A stretch of 64,000 nt of DNA from Rhodococcus sp. OK302 (GTDB taxonomy: Bacteria; Actinomycetota; Actinomycetes; Mycobacteriales; Mycobacteriaceae). Positions 39,397 to 48,952 of the stretch are shown piece by piece; position 1 is the stretch's first letter, and each line of letters starts with the position of its first letter. The notes under the pieces are model-generated. The model did no database searches. It was given only the letters and a program-made list of their open reading frames with translations, and was not told the DNA's origin. The stretch spans positions 558,001 through 622,000 of the forward strand of contig NZ_NPJZ01000002.1 of NCBI RefSeq assembly GCF_002245895.1. The letters run 5' to 3'. The position numbers and the translations under genes are program-made.

Positions 39397-40985
39397 ATGA
39401 CTCTCCTGGCTTTCATATCGCTCTGAAACGGTGACTGCTTGACGACATCCCCGGTGGTGGGTGCGTGGATCATCTGACCGCCGCCGATAGCGACTCCGAC
39501 GTGACCAGGGCCCGTGGATTGCCATCCGCCGAACACTAGATCGCCGGGTTGTGCTTGATCGATCGGGATCTCGACGCCGACTGCCCACTGCTGCTCCGAC
39601 GTGCGCGGCATGGTGATCTTGTTTCCGCTACCTGCGTAGATGGCGTAGCTGGTCAGTCCTGAGCAGTCGAAACCTCCACCGGTCGGCCCGCCGGTTCCGC
39701 CGCCGCCCCACACGTACGGGGTGCCGAGGTACTTGCGGGAGGCTTCGACGGCTTGGGATCCGGATGCGGAGTCGGGGGAGGGGACGAATTCTCCTCGTCC
39801 GCCGGGTTGCTCGAACTCGGGGATGAAAGAGAGCACTTTCTGCACGTAGGGCTGGGTTTCGCTGGTGTAGTCGCCGCCGGAGGGCATACCTCCGGCGTCC
39901 TTGATTGCGTATTCGCCGGCGTTGTAGCTAGCGATGTAGAGCGAGAGCGGATCGCCTTTGACGGATCCGTCGGCGATCCACCTGTCGACCTGTCTGGCGA
40001 TTTCGCAGAAGTATCGCCCTTGCGCCATGACCGCGTCACCGACGTCTCCCTGGGATGCGGTGCCGTTGCCGTCGTCATCTTTCCCATAGACCGCCCAGGT
40101 CGGATCCATGAACTGGGTGTAGCCCTTCGCACCTTTGGGGCTGACGAGGGCCTGGAATCCGGCTTCGGCTTTGGTGTCCGCGGCGAGAAGTGCCGGGCTG
40201 ATCTGCGGGCACAGTGACCCTGCTTTGCGGAACCACGGCTCGAATTCCGCTGGCACACTTCCCGGTTTGAGATCGCCGCCGCCGGCGACACCGAACCCCG
40301 CGCAGTCGATCGAGGACGACGATGCGGCCAGCTGGATGTTCGGACTGTTGACGTCGACCTCACCAGCAGGTGCGGGTGCGCCGCCGAGCTTGGTCAGCGG
40401 ATCGACCGCGAATCCACCCTGCAACCGGCCACCTTCCCAGTACTCGAAATGCAGGTGAGGGCCGGTGGATCCGCCGGCATTGCCGATGTTGGCGATATGG
40501 TCGCCGGCCTTGACCTGCTGGCCGGGTGTGATCAGGATTCCGTCGGTGAACATGTGCCCGTAGACCGTGCTCACGGGCTTGTCGTCGACCAGGGAGTCGA
40601 GAACGATCCAGTTCTCGAAGCCGACGCCGGGACCTTCGCCGGAAGATCCGGCCTTGACCGCGACGCCGTCGAGGGCGGCGTAGATCGGGGTGCCGACGGG
40701 TCCGGCGAAGTCGATGCCCTTGTGCTGGGATCCCCCACGAGGACCGAACGGTGAGGTTTGAGTCGTGGTTCCTTCCTTGGTGGGTTGGGTGATCGGTCCC
40801 GATGCCTTCAAATCGGTGTTGCCACTCGGGGATTCGCCCTTGCCGCTGCCGCCCTTGTCGCTCTCGCTCGATGAGGTGCTGCCGCAGCGGTTCTTGGGGA
40901 TGACCGGGTCGAACGCGCATCCGGACAACCCCAGGACGGCAGCGGTGCCGGAGATGAGGATCAGCGCCACCGCGCGGCGCCTCAC
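39393..40985 (-). CDS. Three-domain cell-wall hydrolase (M23, SLT, NlpC/P60) of the transfer system
   Basis: A 530-aa lipoprotein (lipobox LSGC). Domains in order: LytM/M23 peptidase (HKGIDFAGPVGTPIYAALDG, VYGHM, HLHFEYW) at about 75-205; a lytic transglycosylase-like domain (ADTKAEAGFQALVSPKGAKG, IASYNAGEY) at about 260-380; and NlpC/P60 endopeptidase (GTPYVWGGGG, FDCSGLTSYA with the catalytic Cys, GHVGVAIGGG) at about 410-530. It would cut both glycan and peptide parts of the wall, as VirB1/TcpG-like enzymes do in Gram-positive conjugation. GTG 40985 overlaps the previous stop. Confidence 0.93.
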   Translation of the reverse strand: MRRRAVALILISGTAAVLGLSGCAFDPVIPKNRCGSTSSSESDKGGSGKGESPSGNTDLKASGPITQPTKEGTTTQTSPFGPRGGSQHKGIDFAGPVGTPIYAALDGVAVKAGSSGEGPGVGFENWIVLDSLVDDKPVSTVYGHMFTDGILITPGQQVKAGDHIANIGNAGGSTGPHLHFEYWEGGRLQGGFAVDPLTKLGGAPAPAGEVDVNSPNIQLAASSSSIDCAGFGVAGGGDLKPGSVPAEFEPWFRKAGSLCPQISPALLAADTKAEAGFQALVSPKGAKGYTQFMDPTWAVYGKDDDGNGTASQGDVGDAVMAQGRYFCEIARQVDRWIADGSVKGDPLSLYIASYNAGEYAIKDAGGMPSGGDYTSETQPYVQKVLSFIPEFEQPGGRGEFVPSPDSASGSQAVEASRKYLGTPYVWGGGGTGGPTGGGFDCSGLTSYAIYAGSGNKITMPRTSEQQWAVGVEIPIDQAQPGDLVFGGWQSTGPGHVGVAIGGGQMIHAPTTGDVVKQSPFQSDMKARRVM

Positions 40986-41794
40986 AATGTCCCCGGCAAC
41001 GGGGTGTCGAGGTCGGGGATCGGGATAGGTCCGGGCACCGGTACCGGTGCGGGCTCACGGCTTGTGGACGGGGCAGTCGTTGACGTTGACGGTGCCTGCG
41101 TGGTGGTAGCCGAGCTGGTGGTCGATTTCGGTGTCGTGGTGGTCGTCCGAGCCTCGGACGTCGGTGCGCTGGTCAGTGGCGGAACGCCGAGCTTGTCGAC
41201 CTCACTTCTGTCGAGCGTCGGCAACGGCGACTGCACCTGCCACGCCGAAACCTTTTCGTACACAGTCGCTTTGAGAGTGATGCGCAGGTTACCGGCCTGC
41301 GTCGGCACGATCACCTGCACCGCACTTTCACCGCCGGTGCCGGCCACAGTTTCACTGCGGGTGGGTCCGGTGATCGCCACGGCTACCAGCGGGCGAGCGC
41401 TGACGACCGTCACGCCGGGAGCCTCAGCGGTGTGCTTGCCGAGCTTGGTCTTCCATTCACTGTTCGAGAGCGACCGGTCGATGTAGATGTGCGCGTATGC
41501 CATCGCCGTTGCCGGGGCGCTCTCGGAGACGGCAGCGACTGACTTCCCGGCGATCGTGGATTCGGTGACCTCGGTCAACTCGTGGGTGAGATCCCCGGCG
41601 ACCGCGGGAGCCGCTGTCGTCGTGATGTTCGATGCGGACGCGGTATTTGTCGCGGTGGGGGACTGGCCGAACAGTGATCCGGCGACGAACAAGACGGTGA
41701 ACGCGGAGACAATCGTGATCGTCAGGTTGGTGCGTGAGTAGAGCACCCATCGCCGGATCGGCGCGAGTACGGGATTTGCTGTGTTGGTGGACAT
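40982..41794 (-). CDS. TcpC-like transfer protein
   Basis: A 270-aa protein with an N-terminal membrane segment (LTITIVSAFTVLFVAGSLFG), an extracytoplasmic domain of alternating strands, and a long Thr/Ser/Pro-rich tail (TTTTTPKSTTSSATTTQAPS). Position and shape fit TcpC, the VirB8-like channel scaffold. Coupled to its neighbours: 3 nt after the polytopic protein stop and overlapping the hydrolase start. Confidence 0.7.
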   Translation of the reverse strand: MSTNTANPVLAPIRRWVLYSRTNLTITIVSAFTVLFVAGSLFGQSPTATNTASASNITTTAAPAVAGDLTHELTEVTESTIAGKSVAAVSESAPATAMAYAHIYIDRSLSNSEWKTKLGKHTAEAPGVTVVSARPLVAVAITGPTRSETVAGTGGESAVQVIVPTQAGNLRITLKATVYEKVSAWQVQSPLPTLDRSEVDKLGVPPLTSAPTSEARTTTTTPKSTTSSATTTQAPSTSTTAPSTSREPAPVPVPGPIPIPDLDTPLPGTL

Positions 41795-41797
41795 CCG

Positions 41798-43897
41798 TTA
41801 CCCCTGGCCGTGATTGGAAGAGCCCGCCGAGGTCAACGACGGCGTCCACAGGTTTTCCGTCGACCGTGGTGGCGTCGAGGAGCTGAATTGGGCTGCGCGT
41901 CGCCCCGGTGTCGAATTCTCGGTGGAGGAATCCGCCGAGGACGGAGTGAACACCTTGGTCGGCGCGATGTTCGAGCGCGGACCGCCGTCCCAGGTCTCGC
42001 TCACCGATGAGGAGCTGCGCGCCGAGTCGCTGTCGGAGCCTACGAGCTGGCGAGCGACCACGCCGCCCCTGTTGGCCGCCGGCGCCTGGATCCGAGGCAT
42101 CATCGGCGCGGTTTCCTTGCCGGTATCGGCATCCGTGCTCGTCTGGAGATCACGCTTGGTGAAGTCGTGATCCGATTCTTTGCGTGAATCCGACAGTCGC
42201 TGTTGACGATCCATCGTCTTGCGCGCCTCGACGCGGGACTGATCGACCTCCTGGCGACGGCGCTGGTTGAGCTCGCGGCCCTCCGGACGTGCCAGTACCC
42301 CGCCATCTTGAATGTTGGTGCTGTAGCGGTCTTTTGTCTTCGGTGAGACTCGGTCGGCCGCGGCGCCACCCACGACTGCGGCTGTTCCCGCACCGCCCGT
42401 TGCTGCACTGAGGAAGGCTTTTTTCGCCATCGACTGGACGCCGCGAGCCTTACGCTGGAGCGGACTGGCCTGGTTCTGAGTGAAGGTCTGCGACATCCGC
42501 TTGAACGGTTTCATGATCATCCAGCACACCGCGGTCAAGATGATCATGAACCACAACCGCCACGTTCCGTCGACGATCCCGTTGTCGGTGTCGTAGAGCT
42601 TGACCAGCGCCATCAGATACAGGGCGATGATCACCGCGCCCGCCACGCCCCACATGTATGCCGTCGCGATCGCGCGACACACCCGAGAGAGAGTTCCGCC
42701 GTGTATTGCAGCAAGCGGAACCCAGATCGGCGCGAACAGGATAGCCAGCCGAATCGCTAGTAGGGCAGTGAGTTTGAGGATCGAGGCGCCGATCCACAGA
42801 ACGGACGGCATCATCAGTTTGATCATCGCCATGAAACCGATCCCGGTACGTCCGGAATCTTTTCCCTGGAATTGGTTGTACGAGAGGTTCAACCCTTCGA
42901 GCTTCTTGATGATGTCGTCTTCGAAAGCCTTCGCCTTCTTGTCGGCCAGCGCGCTTGCTGCCTCGTTGTCATCGACGATCTCTCGCTGCTCCGCATACGA
43001 AAACGCCAACGCGCCGCGAAGTTGCGGACCGAGCTTGAGTTCCTCGTCGTTGAAGTTCGCGCCGAACCAACCCTTACGCCAATCGTCGAGGAAGATCTGG
43101 TCGATGAGCACGTTGCGCGGATCGGTGTCGCTGCCGGACACGGAGAGCATCTGCCCTTGGGCGTCGGTGATGATCGAGCCGAAGGTGTCGTCGGCGATCT
43201 GAATCGCCTCCTGCGGTGCGCCGACGAACAGCGCTCCGATGCCCAATGCTGCTCCGGCGATGGCGACGGTGCGGGTCACGGCGGCGGCGTTGGATTTGAG
43301 TGCGTGCCACAGGATCATCGCCGCGACTGCTGTCAATGCGATGCCCAGCCACATTCCGTAGACACCGAACATGCCGCTCGAGATGGAGGAGACGATCTGG
43401 TCGAACGTCGCCATCGCCGGGGCGATGCCGGCATCTTCGGCTGCTTGTCCGGTCTTGGTCTGGTCGTCGAGCCAGAATGCAGCGGCGGCGAATCCTTTGC
43501 CGATTCCGAGGAAGAGGTTGCCCGTGGTCGTGTCGGCGACGGCGCGCGGTGCGTTGACCAGGTCGTTGCCGCATCCGAGATCGTAAGTGGACCAGGACAA
43601 GCCAGCCCAGCCGTACGTTTCGTAGCCGGTGGCGTTGTCCTTCGGTGCACGGTCCTTGCTCGAGGAATCGAACTCCGAGGCCATCACCGAGTTCGGGTAC
43701 TCGGGCGAGGGGACGTCCTTGCAGTCGAACCCGCCGGCCGATGCGATCCCGCCGCCGCCGATCAGTGGCAGCAGTACCAATGCCAGAACAGCCAGAATGC
43801 GCCCGAGATGCACAGCCAGCCCGTTTCCGCGTTCCTGGCTGGTGCGAGCCTCCACGATCGCAGTTCCGGGCGTGGGGCGGCGTTCGGGGGTGATCAT
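41798..43897 (-). CDS. VirB6/TcpH-like polytopic transfer protein
   Basis: A 699-aa protein. Signal-like segment at about 35-52 (LAVLALVLLPLIGGGGIASA), then at least six more membrane segments (for example YGMWLGIALTAVAAMILWHA, TVAIAGAALGIGALFVG, VAGAVIIALYLMALV). The hydrophilic C-terminal 200 residues are rich in Arg/Gln/Ser and would be cytoplasmic. It is the mating-channel core by family comparison. ATG 43897 overlaps the VirB4 stop (ATGA); the longer frame to 44023 is not needed. Confidence 0.85.
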   Translation of the reverse strand: MITPERRPTPGTAIVEARTSQERGNGLAVHLGRILAVLALVLLPLIGGGGIASAGGFDCKDVPSPEYPNSVMASEFDSSSKDRAPKDNATGYETYGWAGLSWSTYDLGCGNDLVNAPRAVADTTTGNLFLGIGKGFAAAAFWLDDQTKTGQAAEDAGIAPAMATFDQIVSSISSGMFGVYGMWLGIALTAVAAMILWHALKSNAAAVTRTVAIAGAALGIGALFVGAPQEAIQIADDTFGSIITDAQGQMLSVSGSDTDPRNVLIDQIFLDDWRKGWFGANFNDEELKLGPQLRGALAFSYAEQREIVDDNEAASALADKKAKAFEDDIIKKLEGLNLSYNQFQGKDSGRTGIGFMAMIKLMMPSVLWIGASILKLTALLAIRLAILFAPIWVPLAAIHGGTLSRVCRAIATAYMWGVAGAVIIALYLMALVKLYDTDNGIVDGTWRLWFMIILTAVCWMIMKPFKRMSQTFTQNQASPLQRKARGVQSMAKKAFLSAATGGAGTAAVVGGAAADRVSPKTKDRYSTNIQDGGVLARPEGRELNQRRRQEVDQSRVEARKTMDRQQRLSDSRKESDHDFTKRDLQTSTDADTGKETAPMMPRIQAPAANRGGVVARQLVGSDSDSARSSSSVSETWDGGPRSNIAPTKVFTPSSADSSTENSTPGRRAAQFSSSTPPRSTENLWTPSLTSAGSSNHGQG

Positions 43898-46800
43898 GCT
43901 GGCCCACCGAGTGCGTTCTTCGACGAGGAGGAGTTCAACGCCTCGAAGACGTGCGCCAGGTGCACGTAGTGAATCCAGCTCGACCGCACCAACTCGACGT
44001 CGTCGGCCATCCGGATCATCCAACGGCGAGCCTGATCCTGATACGAGGTATTGGTGTCCTCGTCGAGAGTGTCCTCACCGCCGCTGCCCAATTCGGCGAG
44101 GAACTGCTCGAACCCCTGCCCCACGGGGAGTTTGAGGAGTTTGAGGGCGCCTTCGATCGCATGCGGATCGCCGCCGACATCTCCGACGAACACTTCGTAG
44201 GTCAGCGCGGTCTTGTCGTCGCTTCCGTCCAGACCGAGAAAGTCGTCCGGGAGCTGCGAGCACACCAGAGCGCGGACCTTGAACTTGCGAGAGTCGCGCG
44301 CGATGCGCAGGTTCAGGGTTCGGCCAGCGCCGGTGGATTCGAGGTACTTGTTCTCGTCGAGGAAGAGCACCTTGCGGACGTGACGCGGCTTTTCGTAGAC
44401 GAGCCTGTTCGCCAGCCACGCGGCCATGTGCATGAGCGGTGCGGTCATGCGCTGCTGCGGAGTCCACTGCGAGGACGGTGTTCCCTCGGGCGGCAACTGC
44501 AGGCCCGGCATCGTCAGGATGGTGAGCCGGATGTCGGCGTCGAAGGCATCGGCGCCGCTGCCGATCGTGCCTGTCTCGGGGAACAGCACGCGGGCTTCGG
44601 TGAGGTGGGACATCAATTCGAGCTGCTGGTAGAGACCACTCGCGCAGGTCTTGACCGCCTGATCCGGGTTGTTCTCACTGATGGTCTCGATTGCGGCCAG
44701 CACCTCGCGGAGGTTGTGGTTGCTGTCCCCGCCCACCATGTTCGCGGCCAGATGAAGTACCGGTTCGGTGTGCTCGAGGTGCAGATGGCGCTCGGTGAGC
44801 ATCATCTTGAGAACCGAGACGGCGACCTCGACACGTTCGGCTTCGGCGGCGCGCAGGTCGGCGTCGAACTTCGACTGCGCCGCCGCATACCGATCGGCGT
44901 CGCGCGCGAACTCGATGTTGGCGGCGTCGTATTCGGGAGCCTCGCGACGGGGATCGGTGATCACCCGGTACGGGTTCAACGCTCCCGCACGGGAATCGCG
45001 GCCGGTCAGTGCGTAGACACGGGCGACATCGCGGAATTCGGGGAGGTCCGCCAGCTTTGACAGCGGCCCGGACGGGTCGAGAACGACACCGTACGCACCG
45101 GCGCGCACCGCCTGATAAACGATCATGCCGGCGAGGAACGTCTTACCCGATCCGGGGACCGCAACGATCGGAGTCAACCCCGACTTGTGCTTCGATTCGT
45201 GGGCTGCGAACAGATCCCAGATCACCGGTCGCGGCGAGATCGACGAGGTCTCGCCGAGGACGACACCGCGCCGGTCACCGATGCGGTCACTGACCGTGGC
45301 CATACCGGCAGCGACCGCCTCGACGTCCATGCGGCGAGCGTGGGCGATGTTCGCCTGCGGCTCGCCGGGAATGAACTCACGAAGCAACTGGTACTGGCCG
45401 TGCTCATGTTCGAGCGCGATGTGCGGGGAGTACATCTCCTGCAGATCTGCGACCTTCTGCCGAACATCGTCCGGACTTGTGCCCACGACCGCGACGCGGT
45501 ACCAGCCAGTCGTGCGCGTCGAGAGTCCCGAGTGGTCTTCCTCGACATCGGAGATCACGTTCTGCGCGCGAGCGTGCTGCTCCGCCAACTCTTTCGGTGG
45601 CACCTGATCGTGCTCGACGGTGTAGTGGTCGAACTGGCTCTCGATCTTTCCGGTCAGGGAGCGCATCTTGCGGATGGTCGATGCCTTGTCGTGCAGTTCG
45701 ATTCGATCCGACCATTCCAGCGGCTCGCCGGACGGGTCGCCGATGATCTGCCAGGGGAGCATCCGTTCGGGGATCGGCAGTGGTGCCATGCGGCCGACGG
45801 TCAGCACGATCACCGTGCCGGTGTATTTGCGGCCGTCGACGACACCGGAGACGGTCGTGTAGCCGTCACCGGGGGTCAGGGACAGGTCGGTGAGGTCTTC
45901 GAGGGCAGCGACGTCGGTTTCCTCCCAGTCGCCGCCGCCGGAAATGGCTCCACCGGCTGCGAGGGGTAATCCGATCGTTGCCGAGCGGCGCAGCAGGTAG
46001 TCAATCGCGGTCGGGGACGCGGGAACAGCTTTCGCGCCTTGGCCTGACATGATCCGCTCCAACGAAGCGAGGTGATCGGCGAGTGCTTTCTGCTCGCGAT
46101 CGAATGCGTCGTCGGCCCAGCGGGTCGCCAGGGAGGAGACCCGGCCCAACAGTGGCCAGCGCGCTACGTGCATGAGCATCCGCGCGGTCCAGTCCAAAGA
46201 CTGCCCGAGACCAGAACGTGAGGGGAGTTCGATACCCCAGTAACGGCCCTTGAGCGTCGCGTTCGACCACAGCATCGCGTGCTGCTGACCACGTAGGTAA
46301 TCGGCCCACGACAACGCGCCGGGCACATCAGGAATCGGTGAGGCCCAAGCATTGTGATCGATCGCCCACTGCGTCACCGGAAACGGAGTACGCACCAGTC
46401 GGCGATGCAGCTTGCGCACACCGGCCTTCTGCAGGTTCGTCAAGATCATCGCTTCGTCCTGGATATAGCGGCGTTGCTTGCCGGTGGTGCGGAAATTCCA
46501 CGGACCTTGCTGCTGCCAGAACCACGCCGTCGGGGTCGTGGCGGTGCGGGTGATGTTGGCGGAGGTGCCGGTCAGTTTCAGGCAGATGGCTTTGCGTTCG
46601 CGGTCTACACGCTTCTTCGCCGCGTCCTTCTCGCGAGTGGTTGCGGACTTGCGTGCCTTCTTCGTGGTCCGGCCGCGGCGACCACGGGCCCGCAGGACCT
46701 TTTCTGCAACCTGATCGGGATCCGTGGACGGAGTCGTTTCGGTGTCGTCTTCGTAGACGTCTTCTTCGTAGTCGTCGTACTCCGGTACGGGCGTGTCCGC

Positions 46801-46944
46801 TTCGGACCACGCACGCGCCGGACGGCGAGCATTGGACTGCGCAGCAGCCCACGAGGGAGGGAGCGAGCCCGGAAGGATGACCGGAACCGGATCCTCGATC
46901 TTCGGATCGAACAGTGCGGCAATGTCGTTGTCGTGAACGGTCAT
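43894..46944 (-). CDS. VirB4/TcpF-type conjugation ATPase
   Basis: A 1016-aa protein. A basic, disordered N-terminal 120 residues is followed by a TraC/VirB4 N-domain and the ATPase with Walker A VPGSGKTFLAG (near residue 595) and Walker B VRKVLFLDENKYLES (near 890). RDSRKFKVRALVCSQLPDDF fits motif IV. It supplies energy for pilus or channel assembly at the inner membrane. ATG 46944 overlaps the stop of the TcpE-like gene. Confidence 0.95.
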   Translation of the reverse strand: MTVHDNDIAALFDPKIEDPVPVILPGSLPPSWAAAQSNARRPARAWSEADTPVPEYDDYEEDVYEDDTETTPSTDPDQVAEKVLRARGRRGRTTKKARKSATTREKDAAKKRVDRERKAICLKLTGTSANITRTATTPTAWFWQQQGPWNFRTTGKQRRYIQDEAMILTNLQKAGVRKLHRRLVRTPFPVTQWAIDHNAWASPIPDVPGALSWADYLRGQQHAMLWSNATLKGRYWGIELPSRSGLGQSLDWTARMLMHVARWPLLGRVSSLATRWADDAFDREQKALADHLASLERIMSGQGAKAVPASPTAIDYLLRRSATIGLPLAAGGAISGGGDWEETDVAALEDLTDLSLTPGDGYTTVSGVVDGRKYTGTVIVLTVGRMAPLPIPERMLPWQIIGDPSGEPLEWSDRIELHDKASTIRKMRSLTGKIESQFDHYTVEHDQVPPKELAEQHARAQNVISDVEEDHSGLSTRTTGWYRVAVVGTSPDDVRQKVADLQEMYSPHIALEHEHGQYQLLREFIPGEPQANIAHARRMDVEAVAAGMATVSDRIGDRRGVVLGETSSISPRPVIWDLFAAHESKHKSGLTPIVAVPGSGKTFLAGMIVYQAVRAGAYGVVLDPSGPLSKLADLPEFRDVARVYALTGRDSRAGALNPYRVITDPRREAPEYDAANIEFARDADRYAAAQSKFDADLRAAEAERVEVAVSVLKMMLTERHLHLEHTEPVLHLAANMVGGDSNHNLREVLAAIETISENNPDQAVKTCASGLYQQLELMSHLTEARVLFPETGTIGSGADAFDADIRLTILTMPGLQLPPEGTPSSQWTPQQRMTAPLMHMAAWLANRLVYEKPRHVRKVLFLDENKYLESTGAGRTLNLRIARDSRKFKVRALVCSQLPDDFLGLDGSDDKTALTYEVFVGDVGGDPHAIEGALKLLKLPVGQGFEQFLAELGSGGEDTLDEDTNTSYQDQARRWMIRMADDVELVRSSWIHYVHLAHVFEALNSSSSKNALGGPA

Positions 46945-47342
46945 CGGTGATCCTCACCGTCGAAATGGGCAGAGTCATCGGAAGTGGGTGCGCTCTTGGT
47001 CAGCCGTGTCGGAAGTGACACGAACAGGGTTTTGCCGACCTTCGGTGGTCGCGGCGCGACGAGGTCGTTGAGAGCAGCTTTGAACACCGAGCGCAGCGGC
47101 CGGTCAGGAGTGACGAACTTCGCGATGCGGGTCGTCAGCCAGACCGTCACCAGCGCCATCACCATCAGAGTTTTGAATCCGAGCGGAACGTGCAAAATCC
47201 CCCGAGCGATCACGAACACCACGACGAACGCGGAAGCCCCGACGATGCCGGCGGTGTAGCGGATCCGGACAGGCAGGGGATAGCCGGTGGGGCCGAGGTA
47301 GTGCCGGTCCACGCGGTACATCAGGTCGTCGTTATCGATCAC
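46941..47342 (-). CDS. TcpE/PrgI-like transfer protein
   Basis: A 133-aa protein with two membrane segments (YTAGIVGASAFVVVFVIARG, TLMVMALVTVWLT) followed by a basic C-terminus. The segment HYLGPTGYPLPVRI and the place directly before VirB4 are typical of TcpE/PrgI-type (VirB3-like) subunits. Starts at GTG 47342. Confidence 0.8.
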   Translation of the reverse strand: MIDNDDLMYRVDRHYLGPTGYPLPVRIRYTAGIVGASAFVVVFVIARGILHVPLGFKTLMVMALVTVWLTTRIAKFVTPDRPLRSVFKAALNDLVAPRPPKVGKTLFVSLPTRLTKSAPTSDDSAHFDGEDHR

Positions 47343-47384
47343 CGATTACTCCGTTCACGTGGTCTCAGGGTTCGCATCAACGGT

Positions 47385-47711
47385 CTAGGTGCTGATACCG
47401 AAGAGACTGAGGAGCCAATTGCCGATCCCGGTCGCAGCAGATTCCGACGTCGCAATCCCGAGGTACGCGAGCCCGAAGAGACCCAACCCGCCGACCGTGA
47501 AGACCCGCGAGAGATTGCCTTTGAGACCACCGACCAGCACCACACACGCGAGTGCGATCAGGATCGTGAAGACGACGTTGTCCTTGATCCACGCGCGCAG
47601 GCCACCGGTGTTGACGTCCGTCGACTGCGCGAGGGTGACGACATCGGTGGCAGCAGGTGGGTGCGTCGTCGCGATCGACACGTCGATCACGGTGGAAGCG
47701 ATAGAAAACAT
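47385..47711 (-). CDS. Small two-segment membrane protein, first gene of the transfer operon
   Basis: A 108-aa protein. Residues about 45-65 (VVFTILIALACVVLVGGLKG) and 68-90 (VFTVGGLGLFGLAYLGIATS) span the membrane. In size and topology it resembles VirB2/TcpD-like subunits. TTGGAGAG lies just before ATG 47711. The box TTATCCACAGGTCACGTTGA stands 79 nt upstream. Confidence 0.75.
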   Translation of the reverse strand: MFSIASTVIDVSIATTHPPAATDVVTLAQSTDVNTGGLRAWIKDNVVFTILIALACVVLVGGLKGNLSRVFTVGGLGLFGLAYLGIATSESAATGIGNWLLSLFGIST

Positions 47712-47789
47712 GAGCACTCTCCAACAGGTTGAAAACCAGAACCCACGAATGTGGTTGCGCGGGAACATAGAAGACTTGGGACATAGATT

Positions 47790-47809
47790 TCAACGTGACC
47801 TGTGGATAA
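47790..47809 (-). promoter_or_regulatory. Shared 20-bp box, copy upstream of the VirB4 operon
   Basis: TTATCCACAGGTCACGTTGA read on the minus strand. Its end can serve as -35 (TTGAAA), followed after 17 nt by CTATGT/TATGTT as -10. Confidence 0.85.
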
Positions 47810-48359
47810 CTCTCCTGATTACGACGAATTGACAGCGAATCGGAGAAACAGTCCGAAAACGCGGCGAGCAATCCCGCTGATGCCACGTTCAATACGAAGA
47901 ACTTTTGACAGTCGTGGAGTGTCTGATGCAGGGGCTCGCGGGGCCGGTGCAGAGTCGGATCCGTATCAGTGCCGCAACACGGTGTCAGGTGGCGTGGGGC
48001 GAAGACTGTCAGTCGAGGAGTTCGGACACTGACTTTCGTATATGTCCGACAGCATTCCGTGACAGGTTGCAATCAGGGTGGAGAAATCATCCGCGTCGGA
48101 GGTACGCGCCAGCGCATCGGGAAGACGCCTGAGCTAGTGGTGATTTCGACCGTGGGATCTACAGCTATGGTCAGCCCCCACGAGGTGTCGGTGCGCAGGT
48201 GTGCGCGCAGCTTTGCGGGTGCGCATGCAAGCAGTCGCGCACACAAGCATGTACGAGGTTGTCCCGACACGACTGAGGGCAGGTGTGAAACGGGGTAGGT
48301 TTGAAGTGTTGCGAAATGGTGTGGGAAACGGGTGGATTCACCGTCCCCCCTCTGGGGGT

Positions 48360-48400
48360 CACTGCCGTTTTCAGGCCCGGAGGGCCTGAAAACGGCAGTG
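48360..48400. repeat. Perfect palindrome with 19-bp arms
   Basis: CACTGCCGTTTTCAGGCCC, GGA, GGGCCTGAAAACGGCAGTG. There is no T-run after it. It is followed by AT-richer DNA. A cruciform, replication or transfer signal, or terminator of a small RNA are possible. Confidence 0.9.
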
Positions 48401-48845
48401 TACTCATGAAAATTGCGCCGCGCCAACTCTTTTCGGGAACTGCTGGTCAGGGTCCTGTAGAAGCTGTCGGTTAGGCGTCTTTGAGAACTGTTGGGGCGCA
48501 TAGTTACCAGAGTTTCGATAGGGGTTCGCAACCACTCGTGACGTGGTCGGACCAGGTGTTGTCGGGGGGTGAAGAAGCAGAGTTGTCGAGTACTCGCAAT
48601 AGGGTTCGTGGAGGGACCCCGGAGCACCTCATTTCGACTCTGTTCTGATGCCTCGTCGTATCTCCGGGAAGGGTCGTGAGGAAGGTCCGTCGCACCGGCG
48701 TCTGGGGTTGTCGCTACACCCCGATCGATGTGTTCTGCAGTGCCGCAATCGGACCCGGTCGAAGGCCGCGGCGCACCTCGCCCGAAGGCAAGGAATGGAC
48801 TGTTCCGACGCGGGTTCTGAGCCGTCGAAAAATTCTTCGAAAAAG

Positions 48846-48865
48846 TTATCCACAGGTCACGTTGA
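48846..48865 (+). promoter_or_regulatory. Shared 20-bp box, copy upstream of the FtsK-type operon
   Basis: TTATCCACAGGTCACGTTGA, 107 nt upstream of GTG 48953, same orientation relative to the gene as in the other two copies. Confidence 0.85.
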
Positions 48866-48952
48866 GGTTCTTCTGCCAACTCTGCGACAGTGCTCCCACA
48901 ACACGCCCGGCGAACAATATCGCCGGGGTGATTCGAGCGAAAGGAGCGGCCG

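Larger units (their letters stand above)
47712..48952. other. 1.24-kb non-coding spacer between divergent transfer operons, candidate oriT
   Basis: It contains the divergent copies of the shared 20-bp box near each end, a perfect 41-bp palindrome at 48360-48400, and a stretch of irregular GC-rich repeats (GCGCAGGTGTGCGCGCAGC, GTCGCGCACACAAGCATG) at 48190-48250. No open frame looks coding. This is the type of place where transfer origins lie in conjugative plasmids. Confidence 0.5.

Noticed and set aside
42872..43969. 365-aa plus-strand frame opposite the polytopic transfer protein
   Set aside because: Low-complexity, Arg/Gly-rich and without start signals; the minus strand has a consistent coupled operon.
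48190..48260. Irregular GC-rich repeats considered as a CRISPR array or iterons
   Set aside because: Units are not regular in length or spacing; no cas genes in the window.
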